From IMG/VR virus record IMGVR_UViG_3300047375_000218, positions 1 through 22,526 of that record: a DNA stretch of 22,526 nt; one strand, written 5' to 3'. The notes beneath the pieces are model-generated. The model ran no database searches and had not been told where the DNA came from. It worked only from the letters and a program-made list of their open reading frames with translations. Position 1 is the first letter of the stretch; each line of letters begins with the position of its first letter. Position numbers and translations under genes: made by a program. Shown in pieces: positions 1 to 8,189 of this stretch. The stretch is from a virus.

Positions 1-502
1 CTTCCCCTTGAATATGTACTCTTGCCGTTGGTGTAGTTTCCCCAACGCCCAAACGCTTGTTCGTATTGTCCCAATTGAACAAAGAATCAGCACCAAAAGC
101 ACCTGAATCATTGAATTGGATTTGAGAGTCACTACCTCCTGCGGATGCAGATATACTAATATCTCCACTACCTAAAAGTGAGGTACTATTTATGGTCTTA
201 ATATTAGTACCGCTTACTAAGGTGGCTTGTACTGCTATATCTCCGCTACCTAATACTGAGGTAGAGTTTATAGTTTTAATGCTTGAGCCACTTACTAAAG
301 TAGCTTGTTTGCCGTTTATTTCAGTCTCTACATTTGTTATACTACCAATACCTACGGCAGCAGTTGATAGCTTTAAGGGGCTGTCGTTTCCTTCGCCGTC
401 GGATATAGTTTTTAAAGAAGCTGTAAGAGCGCTATTATCTCCTACTTTTATTAGTGCGTCAAAAGTTGTAGCTGGCGTTAAGCCGCTTAAAGAAGTTCCC
501 AT
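1..502 (-). CDS. Tail fibre / receptor-binding protein, N-terminal part (cut by window edge)
   Basis: The reading frame opens at ATG 502-500 and stays open for 167 codons to the left edge, so only the N-terminal part is present. Residues 67-92 and 93-118 are two near-identical 26-residue units of the type TLVSG..IKTINSTS.LGSGDI, which is common in phage tail fibres. They are followed by a Ser/Gly/Ala linker and a segment ending NTNKRLGVGETTPTARVHIQ (about 148-165), a collar-like motif that usually precedes fibre shaft repeats and a C-terminal receptor-binding or chaperone domain. It directly follows the stop of the 58-residue gene (TAA then ATG, no gap) and is the last tail gene in reading order, where the host-range fibre is expected. 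The exact fold and receptor cannot be read from this fragment. Confidence 0.8.
   Translation of the reverse strand, partial: MGTSLSGLTPATTFDALIKVGDNSALTASLKTISDGEGNDSPLKLSTAAVGIGSITNVETEINGKQATLVSGSSIKTINSTSVLGSGDIAVQATLVSGTNIKTINSTSLLGSGDISISASAGGSDSQIQFNDSGAFGADSLFNWDNTNKRLGVGETTPTARVHIQGE
149..304 (-). repeat. Two tandem 78-base repeats inside the tail fibre gene
   Basis: Bases 304-227 and 226-149 encode two 26-residue units that differ at only six residues (for example SS/TN after TLVSG, and V/L before LGSGDI). Many of the base differences are synonymous. Such repeats normally form a trimeric fibre shaft, and their copy number can vary by recombination. Confidence 0.85.
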
Positions 503-679
503 TTAGTCCCAGGTTTGTGCAGTAACTGCGTCCCAGTTTGCTGCTGTTATTGTCTGCCATTGCGACGTACTAAAAACAAAATCTACCAAAGAAATAGGTA
601 AATTCAGCGCCACCGCTGCTACAGTTATTAAAGTCATTGCTACCGATTGAATAGCCGGAAGTTTTAAATTAACGCTCAT
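503..679 (-). CDS. 58-residue hydrophobic protein, function unknown
   Basis: This short ORF starts at ATG 679-677, overlapping the stop of the upstream 119-residue gene by one base (TAATG), and ends with TAA immediately before the fibre ATG. Residues about 11-36 (QSVAMTLITVAAVALN and onwards) are hydrophobic enough for one membrane-spanning segment. The C-terminus repeats a Trp/Asp pattern (TAANWDAVTAQTWD). Its tight coupling on both sides shows it belongs to the tail operon. It could be a small structural or membrane protein or, less likely, part of lysis. I do not recognise a family. Confidence 0.6.
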   Translation of the reverse strand: MSVNLKLPAIQSVAMTLITVAAVALNLPISLVDFVFSTSQWQTITAANWDAVTAQTWD

Positions 680-1038
680 TAGTCCGTTACGTCTTGCTTT
701 ATTATAAAGTTACCGCCGGCCCAAGTTTGTACCGTTGAGTCGGATATTTTAGTAGCTTGTATGTCGAAGTAATAGAAGCCCGGTACTAGGTCCATCTCCG
801 CGCTAGTCTTATTCATTGTTAAGTTTCCGCTCGCGTCTTTTGTGAAGTCGCTATCGGAAAAGCTTAAAAAGTTAGTAAGGTCGCTAGTGTTCTTTTTTAC
901 CTCCGCTATGAAAGTGTAGGCGGTAAGATCTATTAAAATGTCGTTAGAGTCCTTCCATACCATAGCTAGCGTAAAGGTATCGTTACGCATACACGTTACA
1001 TTTAACGTCTGCTTTAAGATTAGGTTTGCGTCTGCCAT
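679..1038 (-). CDS. Baseplate/tail protein with BppU-N-like domain
   Basis: The 119-residue protein resembles the N-terminal domain of lactococcal BppU-type baseplate proteins: an immunoglobulin-like beta-rich domain that begins with a recognition strand (QTLNVTCMRNDTFTLAMVWK) and ends FYYFDIQAT..ADSTV-like followed by GNFIIKQDVT. Such domains anchor receptor-binding parts to the tail tip. There is no signal peptide or membrane segment. It overlaps the stop of the 285-residue gene by one base at 1038 and couples into the 58-residue gene through TAATG. The family call rests on pattern and position only. Confidence 0.6.
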   Translation of the reverse strand: MADANLILKQTLNVTCMRNDTFTLAMVWKDSNDILIDLTAYTFIAEVKKNTSDLTNFLSFSDSDFTKDASGNLTMNKTSAEMDLVPGFYYFDIQATKISDSTVQTWAGGNFIIKQDVTD

Positions 1039-1895
1039 TATAATTTAATGTAATAGTTAGTATACCAAGCTCGCTCTATTGTCTGCATATCCGTAGCCGT
1101 TAGAGCTCCTCCTAGTCCAAACATTCCAATAGTGGCCGTACTCTCTAGGTAAGCGCCTTTAGCTTGTAGTAGTACTAGGTTATCGTTTAGTAAGCTACTG
1201 CTGTCGCTTGCCGTATCTTCTGCGCTCTTAACGTCGTTAGCTGCTAGGTCCGTACTTCTATAGTTAGCCGTACTGTCGTCCGTTCTATTTTGGAAAAATA
1301 TAGTATCGTTATCCTTATGGAAGTCTGGCGCTGTATCGGGGTCTTGGTAGTCGGCTCCGTTTATCCAGTTACGGTTAGATAAGTCCGCAGCGTCTACGTC
1401 TATTCTAGGGCTTAAAAAGTTAGCGCTAGCTGGATCCTCATTACCGTATACGCGGTTATTGGTTTGGCTAGTCGTACTCATTATAGGAAAAGCTACAAAG
1501 GCCCCTGCATCGTTTAGCGTGTACTTGTCTCCATCAGTACTAAAGTTAAACGTAGTGTCTAGGTAGTTGCTACCGCCTCCGTTACTAAATCCTTTGTCAG
1601 TTGTAAAAGTAGGCGTACCGCTATTAGCTAGCTCAAAAGTATCCGGAGCTTTCCAATTAAGTCTAGCGAAGTTTTCACTCTCGCCAGCTAATAAATAAAA
1701 TAGGTCTAGCTTGTCCCAAACCCCATAAGCTTTTAGCGTCTTTATTATATTGCTTTGTAAATTCTGCTGGGTATCGCTAGGCGCTGTAAAGCCTCGCGTA
1801 GTAGCTTGGTCTAGTACTGCTTGATAATCCGAGTCTAAACCGCCACCGCTAAAAAAGCCTCTGCGTAGCAGGTAGAAGTATTGAGCTTTTTTCAT
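1038..1895 (-). CDS. Lectin-like (LamG/ConA-type) tail protein
   Basis: The 285-residue protein has a layout often seen in Bacteroidota phages: an N-terminal helical part (about 1-70, including QAVLDQATTRGFTAPSDTQQ), then a beta-rich region starting near LNWKAPDTFELANSGTPTFT with a conserved-looking GFSNGGGSNYLDT segment, and a C-terminal LGGALTATDMQTIERAWYTN helix. The central and C-terminal features are typical of LamG/concanavalin-like jelly-roll structural proteins that may bind glycans. It lies between the tail-tip protein and the BppU-N-like gene, with a 27-base gap upstream and a one-base overlap downstream. Receptor or glycan binding is inference. Confidence 0.6.
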   Translation of the reverse strand: MKKAQYFYLLRRGFFSGGGLDSDYQAVLDQATTRGFTAPSDTQQNLQSNIIKTLKAYGVWDKLDLFYLLAGESENFARLNWKAPDTFELANSGTPTFTTDKGFSNGGGSNYLDTTFNFSTDGDKYTLNDAGAFVAFPIMSTTSQTNNRVYGNEDPASANFLSPRIDVDAADLSNRNWINGADYQDPDTAPDFHKDNDTIFFQNRTDDSTANYRSTDLAANDVKSAEDTASDSSSLLNDNLVLLQAKGAYLESTATIGMFGLGGALTATDMQTIERAWYTNYYIKL

Positions 1896-1922
1896 ATTCT
1901 ATTTATTGTATAAACTTAGTTC

Positions 1923-4256
1923 TTATTTCTCTTTCTTTTGTACTATATACCAATTTCCCGAAAAGCCCAAGAGACTAATGCCGTCAAAGCTCCTATCCAT
2001 TACGTAAGTGCTTTCTCCGTCTATAGTTTCGCTGCCGTCTGCGCTTAGTGTTACCGTCTTATTAGCTAGTACTGTATCGTCCGTTTTAAACCTTAATAGT
2101 ACCCCATCGCTAGCCGCCGGAAGGTTTAAGGTATACGTACCGTTAGCACCGCTGTAGCCTATAAAATTCATATAGTTAGCTGCGCTTATTTCTTCGCTAC
2201 CTCCAGGGGTTGCCGCTACCGCGTTTACCGCCGTCGTTACGCCTCCGTTAGTTGATAAGGTCCCTTCTACATTAGCTTGCGTAGTGTTTACTATGTCGGC
2301 TATTATAATCTCGTCCGTACCCTGCTGGCTGCTTACCCTAGCTTGGAAGTCGGAGCCTCCCCCAGTACCTACCGGAGTGTCTGCGGCTATGTCGCTGTCT
2401 TCGCTATCTATTGCGAACCATTCAGCGCTCCATTCGTCCATATTAGCGTTAAACGTCCCGCCCATTATAAGCCAGTCCGCACTATCAAAAACATAGCGGC
2501 GGCCAAATTCAAACGGTCCTACTATAGTGCCGTTATAAATTTCTATGGGCTGGTGGTGTAAGCTTAATACTTCCGAGGTTAAAAGCTTTAGCAAGCTTTG
2601 ATAGCTACCGCTGTTACCTCTACGCCATTGCGTAGAAGCTACCCAAGCGCTGCCCGTATAAACGTATAGGCTGCCTTGTATTCCGGTACTGTCTCCTAGC
2701 CTTAACTCGCCAAGATCTAGTATAAGGTTACTCTTTACCGTAGCGCTACTATTGGTAGAGCTGTAAATAGTTATATCGCTTTGCGCTCCGCTATCATTCA
2801 AGTAAAGCGCTCTAAAGTTCTTAGCTGTTCTAGTTTCGGTAAAGTAACTAGGTACGGTTTGTACGTTATAGTTAAAGTCGTAGACGTTGTAAAACTCTAC
2901 GTCTAGCTCTGCCGTACCGCTTACCGGTAAAGGCGGAGTAACTAGACCTACTACTTTAGCTAGGTAAACTCCGTCCAATTCATTATTAGCGCTACCGCCA
3001 TCTAAATAGTAGTAGTACCCTTGAGCATTGGTAGCTGAAGTAGAAGAAATCCACGAAGTAGCCCCGTAGATATTAGCGCCGGGGGCCGTTCCTGGGCTCC
3101 AATCTCTTTTAAGGTAGTGGTACGTTCCGGGGTTTAGTACGTCCTCTATGCGTAGTTCTATACGCCATACGGGCCGCCAGGATAAACCAATAGTTACCGT
3201 ACCCGCCCCGCCGTTATGCGTGAGCTGATAAAGTAAGTCTCCTACTACCTCTACTCTAGCGTTATCGCTGTCCGATAAAAAGCCTAAGTTTTGTCTTCCG
3301 GTGGTAGCTGTAAAAGTCATACCACTAGCTAGCAAGTTATTTGCTCGCTCTTGGTTAAAGCTTACTTGTACTTTCTGCATAGCAGGCAAGTAAGTATAGC
3401 TATTACCCGAAAGCCTAGCCCCTCCGGTAGTCGTACCGTCTAGCGTTACATCGTCGCTTATGGTTTGAGTAAGAGACAAAGCACCATTAAAACGATAAGT
3501 ATATACTACCCTGCTAGCGTTAGCTCTTTCTAGGTATTGCTCGAAATAGTAAATACCATTTTTTTGATAGAACCTAGCACCAAAAGCTATACAAAGCTCT
3601 TTAAGTATTTCTAAGTAATTAGAATACGTTATAGTTCCGTCTTCGTCTTTAGAGCTGTATACCCTAGGATCAAACCTAGTAAGCGTAGTTACGTCCGTAG
3701 TAGCGCTGTATACTTGCTGTATGTCCCAAACATTTACGGAAGTAGCGTAAAATAAGTCGCTCGCTGCGTAGATTTCGTCTAAGCCTATAGCTCCTACAGC
3801 ATCCTCTAAAAAGTCTTCTACTGTTTGGTTTGTTAGCTCTTGGTATTCTTTGTTAGCCAGTAGGCCTATTCCGTCCGTAGCTACTATTTGAAAAATACTA
3901 GGGCTGCTTTCGTCTTGCTCGCTTATCAAGTCTTGAGTAAGTACACCGGTCCAATAAGTACCGTAACCGCTACCGCTGTCTAAACTTATTTTAAGATAAA
4001 AGAGGTGCTCTTGTCTATTGGTTAGCTTGCTTATAAAACCGTCTAGCGCTCCGTTTCTATTATAGGCGTTTATCGTACACCTAGAGCCAATAATAGGGCT
4101 TACTATGTCGTCCGTTTCTCCGGAGTATTCCAAGGTAAAGCCGTCGCTAGCTACCGTAAAAGAAGTAATACCCGCGCTATAGCCTTCTTGGTATATCTCT
4201 ATTTTATAGAGCTTATTGGTTGAGCTGTGGAATTCGCTTTGTAATCTTAAACCCAT
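1923..4256 (-). CDS. Large tail-tip / tail-hub protein
   Basis: The 777-residue protein follows the tape measure gene by three bases, the position of the distal tail and hub proteins in siphoviruses. Residues about 1-130 (KIEIYQEGYSAGITSFTV, then GSRCTINAYN and YWTGVLTQDLI) look like the beta-rich N-terminal domain of hub proteins that cap the tail tube. The middle is long, beta-rich and rich in Tyr, Ser and Thr. Residues from about 640 form a separate C-terminal module (GYSGANGTYTLNLPAASDG through SFDGISLLGFSGNWYIVQ) that resembles small phage surface domains presumed to contact glycans or the cell surface. There is no catalytic motif that I recognise. A distal-tail/hub fusion is inferred. 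Confidence 0.65.
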   Translation of the reverse strand: MGLRLQSEFHSSTNKLYKIEIYQEGYSAGITSFTVASDGFTLEYSGETDDIVSPIIGSRCTINAYNRNGALDGFISKLTNRQEHLFYLKISLDSGSGYGTYWTGVLTQDLISEQDESSPSIFQIVATDGIGLLANKEYQELTNQTVEDFLEDAVGAIGLDEIYAASDLFYATSVNVWDIQQVYSATTDVTTLTRFDPRVYSSKDEDGTITYSNYLEILKELCIAFGARFYQKNGIYYFEQYLERANASRVVYTYRFNGALSLTQTISDDVTLDGTTTGGARLSGNSYTYLPAMQKVQVSFNQERANNLLASGMTFTATTGRQNLGFLSDSDNARVEVVGDLLYQLTHNGGAGTVTIGLSWRPVWRIELRIEDVLNPGTYHYLKRDWSPGTAPGANIYGATSWISSTSATNAQGYYYYLDGGSANNELDGVYLAKVVGLVTPPLPVSGTAELDVEFYNVYDFNYNVQTVPSYFTETRTAKNFRALYLNDSGAQSDITIYSSTNSSATVKSNLILDLGELRLGDSTGIQGSLYVYTGSAWVASTQWRRGNSGSYQSLLKLLTSEVLSLHHQPIEIYNGTIVGPFEFGRRYVFDSADWLIMGGTFNANMDEWSAEWFAIDSEDSDIAADTPVGTGGGSDFQARVSSQQGTDEIIIADIVNTTQANVEGTLSTNGGVTTAVNAVAATPGGSEEISAANYMNFIGYSGANGTYTLNLPAASDGVLLRFKTDDTVLANKTVTLSADGSETIDGESTYVMDRSFDGISLLGFSGNWYIVQKKEK

Positions 4257-4259
4257 CTA

Positions 4260-6542
4260 CTAAAAGCCTCTATATCTAGTTCTTACTCGTCCTGCTTTCT
4301 CGGAGCTTAAGAGTATGTCCTGGCCGCTTATGCGTCCGTACACCTCTACAGCTCCTCCGTTGGCTCCGGCTATTTGTGGTAGCTTGCTTAGTGGTATTAC
4401 TGCCTCGCTTTCTCTACCCTCGCCGATGAGAGCTAGGGTAGGTCCGGTCACGATTCCACCCTCGGCAAGTCCAGGAATACCCATAGCAGGTAAAGTAACA
4501 AGTTTCATTGCTGTACCTATACTTTGTAAGCTAGTGCCTGCTATACCCCCAGTAGCTAAACTTAATACTACAGCTAGTATAGCGGCTACTGTTACGGCTG
4601 CTAAAAGCTGTGCTATTATACTTTGAATAGCTTGTCCTAAGGTTTGCATAAAGCTTGTAGCTAATAGACCTACGGAGGCCGTTAAGGCTTCCGTTCTGCT
4701 AGCTCCCTCGTCTACCATATTGTTATATATGGTAAACGCCTCGTCTACACTCATAACCATATTAGCCATAGCGTTACCAAAACCGTCAGCTATTTGTCTT
4801 CCTAGTCCGTTAGTTAAATCTATAGCTTGCTGTAGTGGTTGTTTTAAACGATTTAGACCTTCTCTATAATTAAAAAGATTATTGCTATGTACTTGGGTAA
4901 ATACCCCGTCTATTAATTCCTTTACTTTTTCTTGACTAGGGTATAAATCATTATCTAAAGTTTTAGAAACTTGTACTAAGCTCTCATTATAAAATAAAGT
5001 TTCTTCTCTAGCTTTACGCTGCTCTTCGGCGTAATCCGCCATAGCCTTACGGTAATTCTCTAAGCTTTCGGTGTTCTCATCTTGTACACCCTTTAAAGCT
5101 TCTAGTAAGTCTATCCGCTGCTGTTCTAGTTTAGTTACTGCCGCTTGCTGCGCGTCTTTAGCTTGTACATTAGTAGCACGTTCTAAAGCTTCTCTACGAA
5201 GTTTTAACTGGTCGTTTACTTCTTTTAAACGCTGCTTTAAATTCTCTTGAGCCTTTACAAAATTTTCACTTTCTAAAGCTTTTTTTATAACCTCGTCGCT
5301 TTCGGTTACCTCCTTCTTTAAAGCTTGATAAGCTAATACTACCCCAGCTATAGCTATACCTACTGGCCCCATAGCCGCCGTCAAAGATCCAAAGGCTATA
5401 GTAAGAGCTCCTACCGCAGTAACTACTAAAGGTACTAAAGCAAGTAAGCCGGCTAGTATAACCTTGTTATACTGCTCGGCTGCTGTCATTCCACTAATAG
5501 CTTTAGTAATCTTTCCTACTGTAGCGGTAAGCTTTTCTAGTACCCCTTTAAATACTTCGTTTTCCGTTATTGATTCGCCTATTTCAATTAAGGCCCCCTC
5601 CGTAGCACTTTGTAAAATCTTAAAGGCTCCGGCGGTGTTATCCATCATTTCCTCGGCCATAGCTTGCGCTGCGCCTTCGGCATCTTGATAACTTACTGTA
5701 AGCTCGTCTACTAGCCCCATTTGCTCAGTAAGAACCAATAAAGCACCTTTAGCCCTTTCTCCTACTAAGTCGTTAGCATCCGCTAAATTTATATTTTGAT
5801 TAGATAGCTCTCTAAAGGTTTGCGTCATTGGCTTACCTTCTCGGTGCAGCTCGCTAAGTATCTTCTTTAGAGCTGTACCTGCTATAGAGCCTTTAATACC
5901 GTTATTGGCTAAAGCTCCTAGCATTGCGCTAGCTTCCTCTACACTAACCCCGGTAGCTTTTGCAATAGGGGCTACGGTCTTCATAGCTTCCGCGAAGCTC
6001 TCCATATCTAGGGAGCTAGTGCTAAAGCTTTTTGCCATTACGTCCGTAACTCTGCCGGTTTCTTCTGCTGCTAGGCCAAAGGCTCGTAAAGTAGATCCTG
6101 CTACCTCTGCCGCTCGTCCTAGTTCAGCGCCTCCAGCCTGGGCTAAGTATAGCGTAGATTCCGTAACCTTATCTATCTCGCTAGCCGTAAAACCAAGCTT
6201 TGCAAATTCTACCTGCAAGCCTGCTACCTCGGAAGCTGTAAAGGTTGTAGCAGCTCCTAGCTTTTTAGCTTGGTCCTCTAGTATTTTAAATTCTTGAGCA
6301 GTAGCACCGGAGACGGCCTTTACTTTGCTCATCTCTGCTTCGAAGCCTTGGAAGGTTCTTACAGCTATGGCCCCTAATCCAATTAGAGGCGCAGAAATTC
6401 CAGTACTTAAAGTAGTACCTATTTGTTTAGCTTGCGTACCAAAGCGGCGTAATTTAGAGCTGGCTATTTTTAGCCCTCTTTTAAGTCCGTTTAAGTTAGC
6501 ACCTATGCTAACATTAGTACTCGCTACGCTCTTTTTTGCCAT
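4260..6542 (-). CDS. Tail tape measure protein
   Basis: This 760-residue protein sets tail length and is threaded inside the tail tube. It has the classic layout: a basic N-terminal helix (20-45), a TP901-type tape measure core (about 65-290, with FTASEVAGLQVEFAKLGFTA and APIAKATGVSVEEASAMLGA), a hydrophobic stretch at about 362-406, a long coiled coil at about 410-515, a second hydrophobic segment near 625-670, and the hallmark C-terminus GLAEGGIVTGPTLALIGEGR followed by ESEAVIPLSKL. At the usual 1.5 angstroms per residue the tail would be near 115 nm (inference). Its ATG lies inside the last codons of the frameshifted chaperone product, and it ends three bases before the tail-tip gene. Confidence 0.95.
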   Translation of the reverse strand: MAKKSVASTNVSIGANLNGLKRGLKIASSKLRRFGTQAKQIGTTLSTGISAPLIGLGAIAVRTFQGFEAEMSKVKAVSGATAQEFKILEDQAKKLGAATTFTASEVAGLQVEFAKLGFTASEIDKVTESTLYLAQAGGAELGRAAEVAGSTLRAFGLAAEETGRVTDVMAKSFSTSSLDMESFAEAMKTVAPIAKATGVSVEEASAMLGALANNGIKGSIAGTALKKILSELHREGKPMTQTFRELSNQNINLADANDLVGERAKGALLVLTEQMGLVDELTVSYQDAEGAAQAMAEEMMDNTAGAFKILQSATEGALIEIGESITENEVFKGVLEKLTATVGKITKAISGMTAAEQYNKVILAGLLALVPLVVTAVGALTIAFGSLTAAMGPVGIAIAGVVLAYQALKKEVTESDEVIKKALESENFVKAQENLKQRLKEVNDQLKLRREALERATNVQAKDAQQAAVTKLEQQRIDLLEALKGVQDENTESLENYRKAMADYAEEQRKAREETLFYNESLVQVSKTLDNDLYPSQEKVKELIDGVFTQVHSNNLFNYREGLNRLKQPLQQAIDLTNGLGRQIADGFGNAMANMVMSVDEAFTIYNNMVDEGASRTEALTASVGLLATSFMQTLGQAIQSIIAQLLAAVTVAAILAVVLSLATGGIAGTSLQSIGTAMKLVTLPAMGIPGLAEGGIVTGPTLALIGEGRESEAVIPLSKLPQIAGANGGAVEVYGRISGQDILLSSEKAGRVRTRYRGF

Positions 6543-7176
6543 TTGCTTAGTATTGCTTTAGCTTGTTCTTTACTTAGCTTTGCTCCTTTGTTTGTGTGGT
6601 CCCAAGGAAATTTATAGAGCTCTTTAGGCTTTACTCTTTTATTCTTAGGTAGCTGTAAGTTAACTAGCGTTACCGTTTGGCTTCGCATTATTTCCCAAAG
6701 CTCGCGGCTTACCGCTTCCCTCTTTTCGCTAAAACCCGCTACAGCGTTATTAAGGCTGCGCGGGGTAAGTTCTATAAACTCGCTGTAATTATAACCTAGT
6801 AAACCTAAAGCTATTTCTTCGCAGCGGTCAAAAGTAAGCGGGGCTTCGGGGCCTTTAGGTCCCCTAGCCCCGTCTACTTTTTTGCAGGTGTAAAGCTTTC
6901 GGTAAAGACTGCTAAAACTTGCTCTAAGGCTTCCGGGGTTTCGTCTAGCCAGTCGGCTATTTCTTCGCTAGTAGCGTTAAACTTTTCGCCCTCTATTCTA
7001 GCCCCTTGCTTTAGTCCAGCTTTAATAAGCTCTATAGCTTGGCTTAGTGTTAGGCTATCGCCTATACTATCTAACTGCGCTAACGTATAACCGGTAGCGT
7101 CCGTAAATTGCATTAGTGCGGCAAAGCCAAACTTTACTGGCCTTTCCTCGCCTCCTATATTAACCTTCTTTACCAT
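6524..7176 (-). CDS. Tail assembly chaperone, -1 frameshift product (gpGT type), about 217 residues
   Basis: The first 100 codons are shared with the short chaperone. At the slippery heptamer A AAA AAG (6883-6877) the ribosome can step back one base, and the -1 frame then continues without a stop for 117 codons to TAG 6526-6524. The extension begins VDGARGPKGPEAPLTFDRCE and contains GYNYSEFIELTPRSLNNAVA. This matches the T-domain style seen in HK97- and lambda-like tails, where it recruits tail tube protein to the tape measure. The extension overlaps the tape measure start by 19 bases. In known phages a minority of ribosomes make the long form. The join is read directly from the sequence, and the function from position and family knowledge. 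Confidence 0.88.
6839..6883 (-). promoter_or_regulatory. Programmed -1 ribosomal frameshift signal (slippery site plus hairpin)
   Basis: On the minus strand the codons GCA AAA AAG TAG contain A AAA AAG (6883-6877), the same heptamer as E. coli dnaX. Four bases later a long hairpin starts. Bases 6872-6866 (CGGGGCT) pair with 6845-6839 (AGCCCCG). Then 6864-6861 (GGGG) pair with 6851-6848 (CCCC), and 6859-6858 (CC) with 6853-6852 (GG), around a TAAA loop. This gives 13 pairs, 11 of them G-C. The spacing and strength fit a stimulatory element. Confidence 0.9.
6874..7176 (-). CDS. Tail assembly chaperone, short form (gpG type)
   Basis: The 100-residue acidic protein begins MVKKVNIGGEERPVKFGFAA and has the compact helical composition of siphovirus tail chaperones (ALMQFTDATGYTLAQL, then LTLSQAIELIKAGLKQGAR). 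It sits between tail tube and tape measure genes, the conserved place for this pair. It ends FTPAKK then TAG, and the two lysine codons are the slippery site used for the longer product. The chaperone holds tape measure and tube subunits during assembly and is absent from the mature particle in known systems. Confidence 0.88.
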   Translation of the reverse strand: MVKKVNIGGEERPVKFGFAALMQFTDATGYTLAQLDSIGDSLTLSQAIELIKAGLKQGARIEGEKFNATSEEIADWLDETPEALEQVLAVFTESFTPAKK

Positions 7177-7202
7177 TTGCTTTATGTGTGTTTAGTGTTC
7201 TA

Positions 7203-7613
7203 TTAAGATACTACGCCGTAAGTTATAGCTCCGCTTAACTCAAATGTAGCCGAGTAACTTACATTGTCCTCCATTCCGGAATTTACTTCTAAAGAAGTAA
7301 CGTAAGCTGAAGCTTCCCAGTAGTGGTCCCCAGTTACCTCAGTAGAGAACTTAACGGTAAGCGTAGAGCGTCCGCTCCAAGCTGTCATAAGATCATCTAC
7401 GCCGTAAGCTGCGTCTTCTGCGTATAGTGCAGATACCGAAATAGTACCGCTTTTAGTTGCCTCTAGTAAGTCTCTTGTGCCGGAGCTGTCCTTAGTAGTT
7501 GCGTCTCTCGTGTCCATTGAGAGAGAAATAGAGCCCTCCGTAGCGTGAGCTATTAGAGTGCCTGCCGAGTAAACCCCTAATAGGGTTCCATTCATAATGC
7601 CAGTAGTTGCCAT
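7203..7613 (-). CDS. Major tail (tube) protein
   Basis: The 136-residue beta-rich protein fits the TP901-1-type major tail proteins that polymerise into the tail tube. Visible features are an opening GTLLGVYSAGTLIAHATEGS, the STRDATTKDSSGT-like motif (SMDTRDATTKDSSGTRDLLE) typical of these proteins, a DDLMTAWSGRSTLTVKFST segment, and a final VSYSATFELSGAITY strand. It lies directly upstream of the chaperone pair and downstream of the tail terminator, as expected. There is a one-base gap to the preceding 62-residue gene. There is no Ig-like extension. Confidence 0.85.
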   Translation of the reverse strand: MATTGIMNGTLLGVYSAGTLIAHATEGSISLSMDTRDATTKDSSGTRDLLEATKSGTISVSALYAEDAAYGVDDLMTAWSGRSTLTVKFSTEVTGDHYWEASAYVTSLEVNSGMEDNVSYSATFELSGAITYGVVS

Positions 7614-7614
7614 T

Positions 7615-7803
7615 TTAATTCAAATTTATTTGTTCTTCTTCTATTACTTGCGGAGCTTCTGCCGGGGCTTCCTCTCCAAATTTTACAGCCTTTCCCGCTT
7701 CTATAAGCTCCTGGCCGTATTCGTTTACTACTGTTAAAGTTAGACCTTTAGCTAGCTTCTTACCACTAGGAGAGGTTACTTTTTTTGTTAGTGTTATTTT
7801 CAT
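7615..7803 (-). CDS. 62-residue small protein of the head-tail cluster
   Basis: The protein starts MKITLTKKVTSPSGKKLAKG, has a central VVNEYGQELIEAGKAVKF and ends in an acidic, proline-containing tail. The first 45 residues have the same pattern as the 66-residue gene at 9613-9813: a short strand, a GxxV-like turn, a helix ending in AGxA/AGF, then a final strand. Such small proteins are common in head-tail regions of Bacteroidota and other phages, without a proven role. It overlaps the upstream tail terminator gene by four bases (ATGA). Confidence 0.7.
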   Translation of the reverse strand: MKITLTKKVTSPSGKKLAKGLTLTVVNEYGQELIEAGKAVKFGEEAPAEAPQVIEEEQINLN

Positions 7804-8189
7804 CGCTTAATTCTTAAAATGTACTCCGAGCTGCTTACGTAAGTCTCGGTAGCTGGATCGTTATCTACGTCCAAATCTATAAACTGTATGCTATCTACTA
7901 CTACTCCGCTAACGGTTCCCGTGTAACGGTCTAAAGCTAGTCGTATTCTTTCCGTAAGGCTCGAAAGTGTAGCGTAAGTTTCCGCTGCCGCTACTATATC
8001 GTAGCGCACTTCGTCTAAAGTACTTACCCCGCTTTTAGTATCGCTAGGGCTGTTATCTTGTAGCACATATACAACGAAAGGAAAAGCCGCGCCTTGCGCT
8101 GCTATTTGCGGGTAAACTTTGTTACCTACTACCGCAGATACTCCCGCGTCCTCGGTTAGAATAGTATATATAGCTTTGCCTTCGTTCAT
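7800..8189 (-). CDS. Tail completion/terminator protein (DUF3168-like)
   Basis: The 129-residue protein has the DUF3168 signature: an N-terminal helix (AIYTILTEDAGVSAVVGNKV), the strand motif YPQIAAQGAAFPFVVYVLQD, then RYDIVAAAETYATLSSLTER and a final ETYVSSSEYILRIKR strand. Proteins of this family (SPP1 gp17 and lambda gpU type) close the head-proximal end of the tail tube. The position after the gp10-like gene and before the tube gene agrees. It overlaps the upstream stop by one base and the downstream start by four bases. Confidence 0.82.
   Translation of the reverse strand: MNEGKAIYTILTEDAGVSAVVGNKVYPQIAAQGAAFPFVVYVLQDNSPSDTKSGVSTLDEVRYDIVAAAETYATLSSLTERIRLALDRYTGTVSGVVVDSIQFIDLDVDNDPATETYVSSSEYILRIKR

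Noticed and set aside
192-506. Plus-strand ORF of 104 codons at the left end
   Set aside because: It is the shadow of the minus-strand tail fibre frame, which has recognisable fibre repeats. The plus-strand protein shows no family pattern.
4315-6561. Several plus-strand ORFs of 74-130 codons opposite the tape measure gene
   Set aside because: They are antisense shadows of a highly typical tape measure protein. Their products are low-complexity Ser/Ala/Ile-rich chains.
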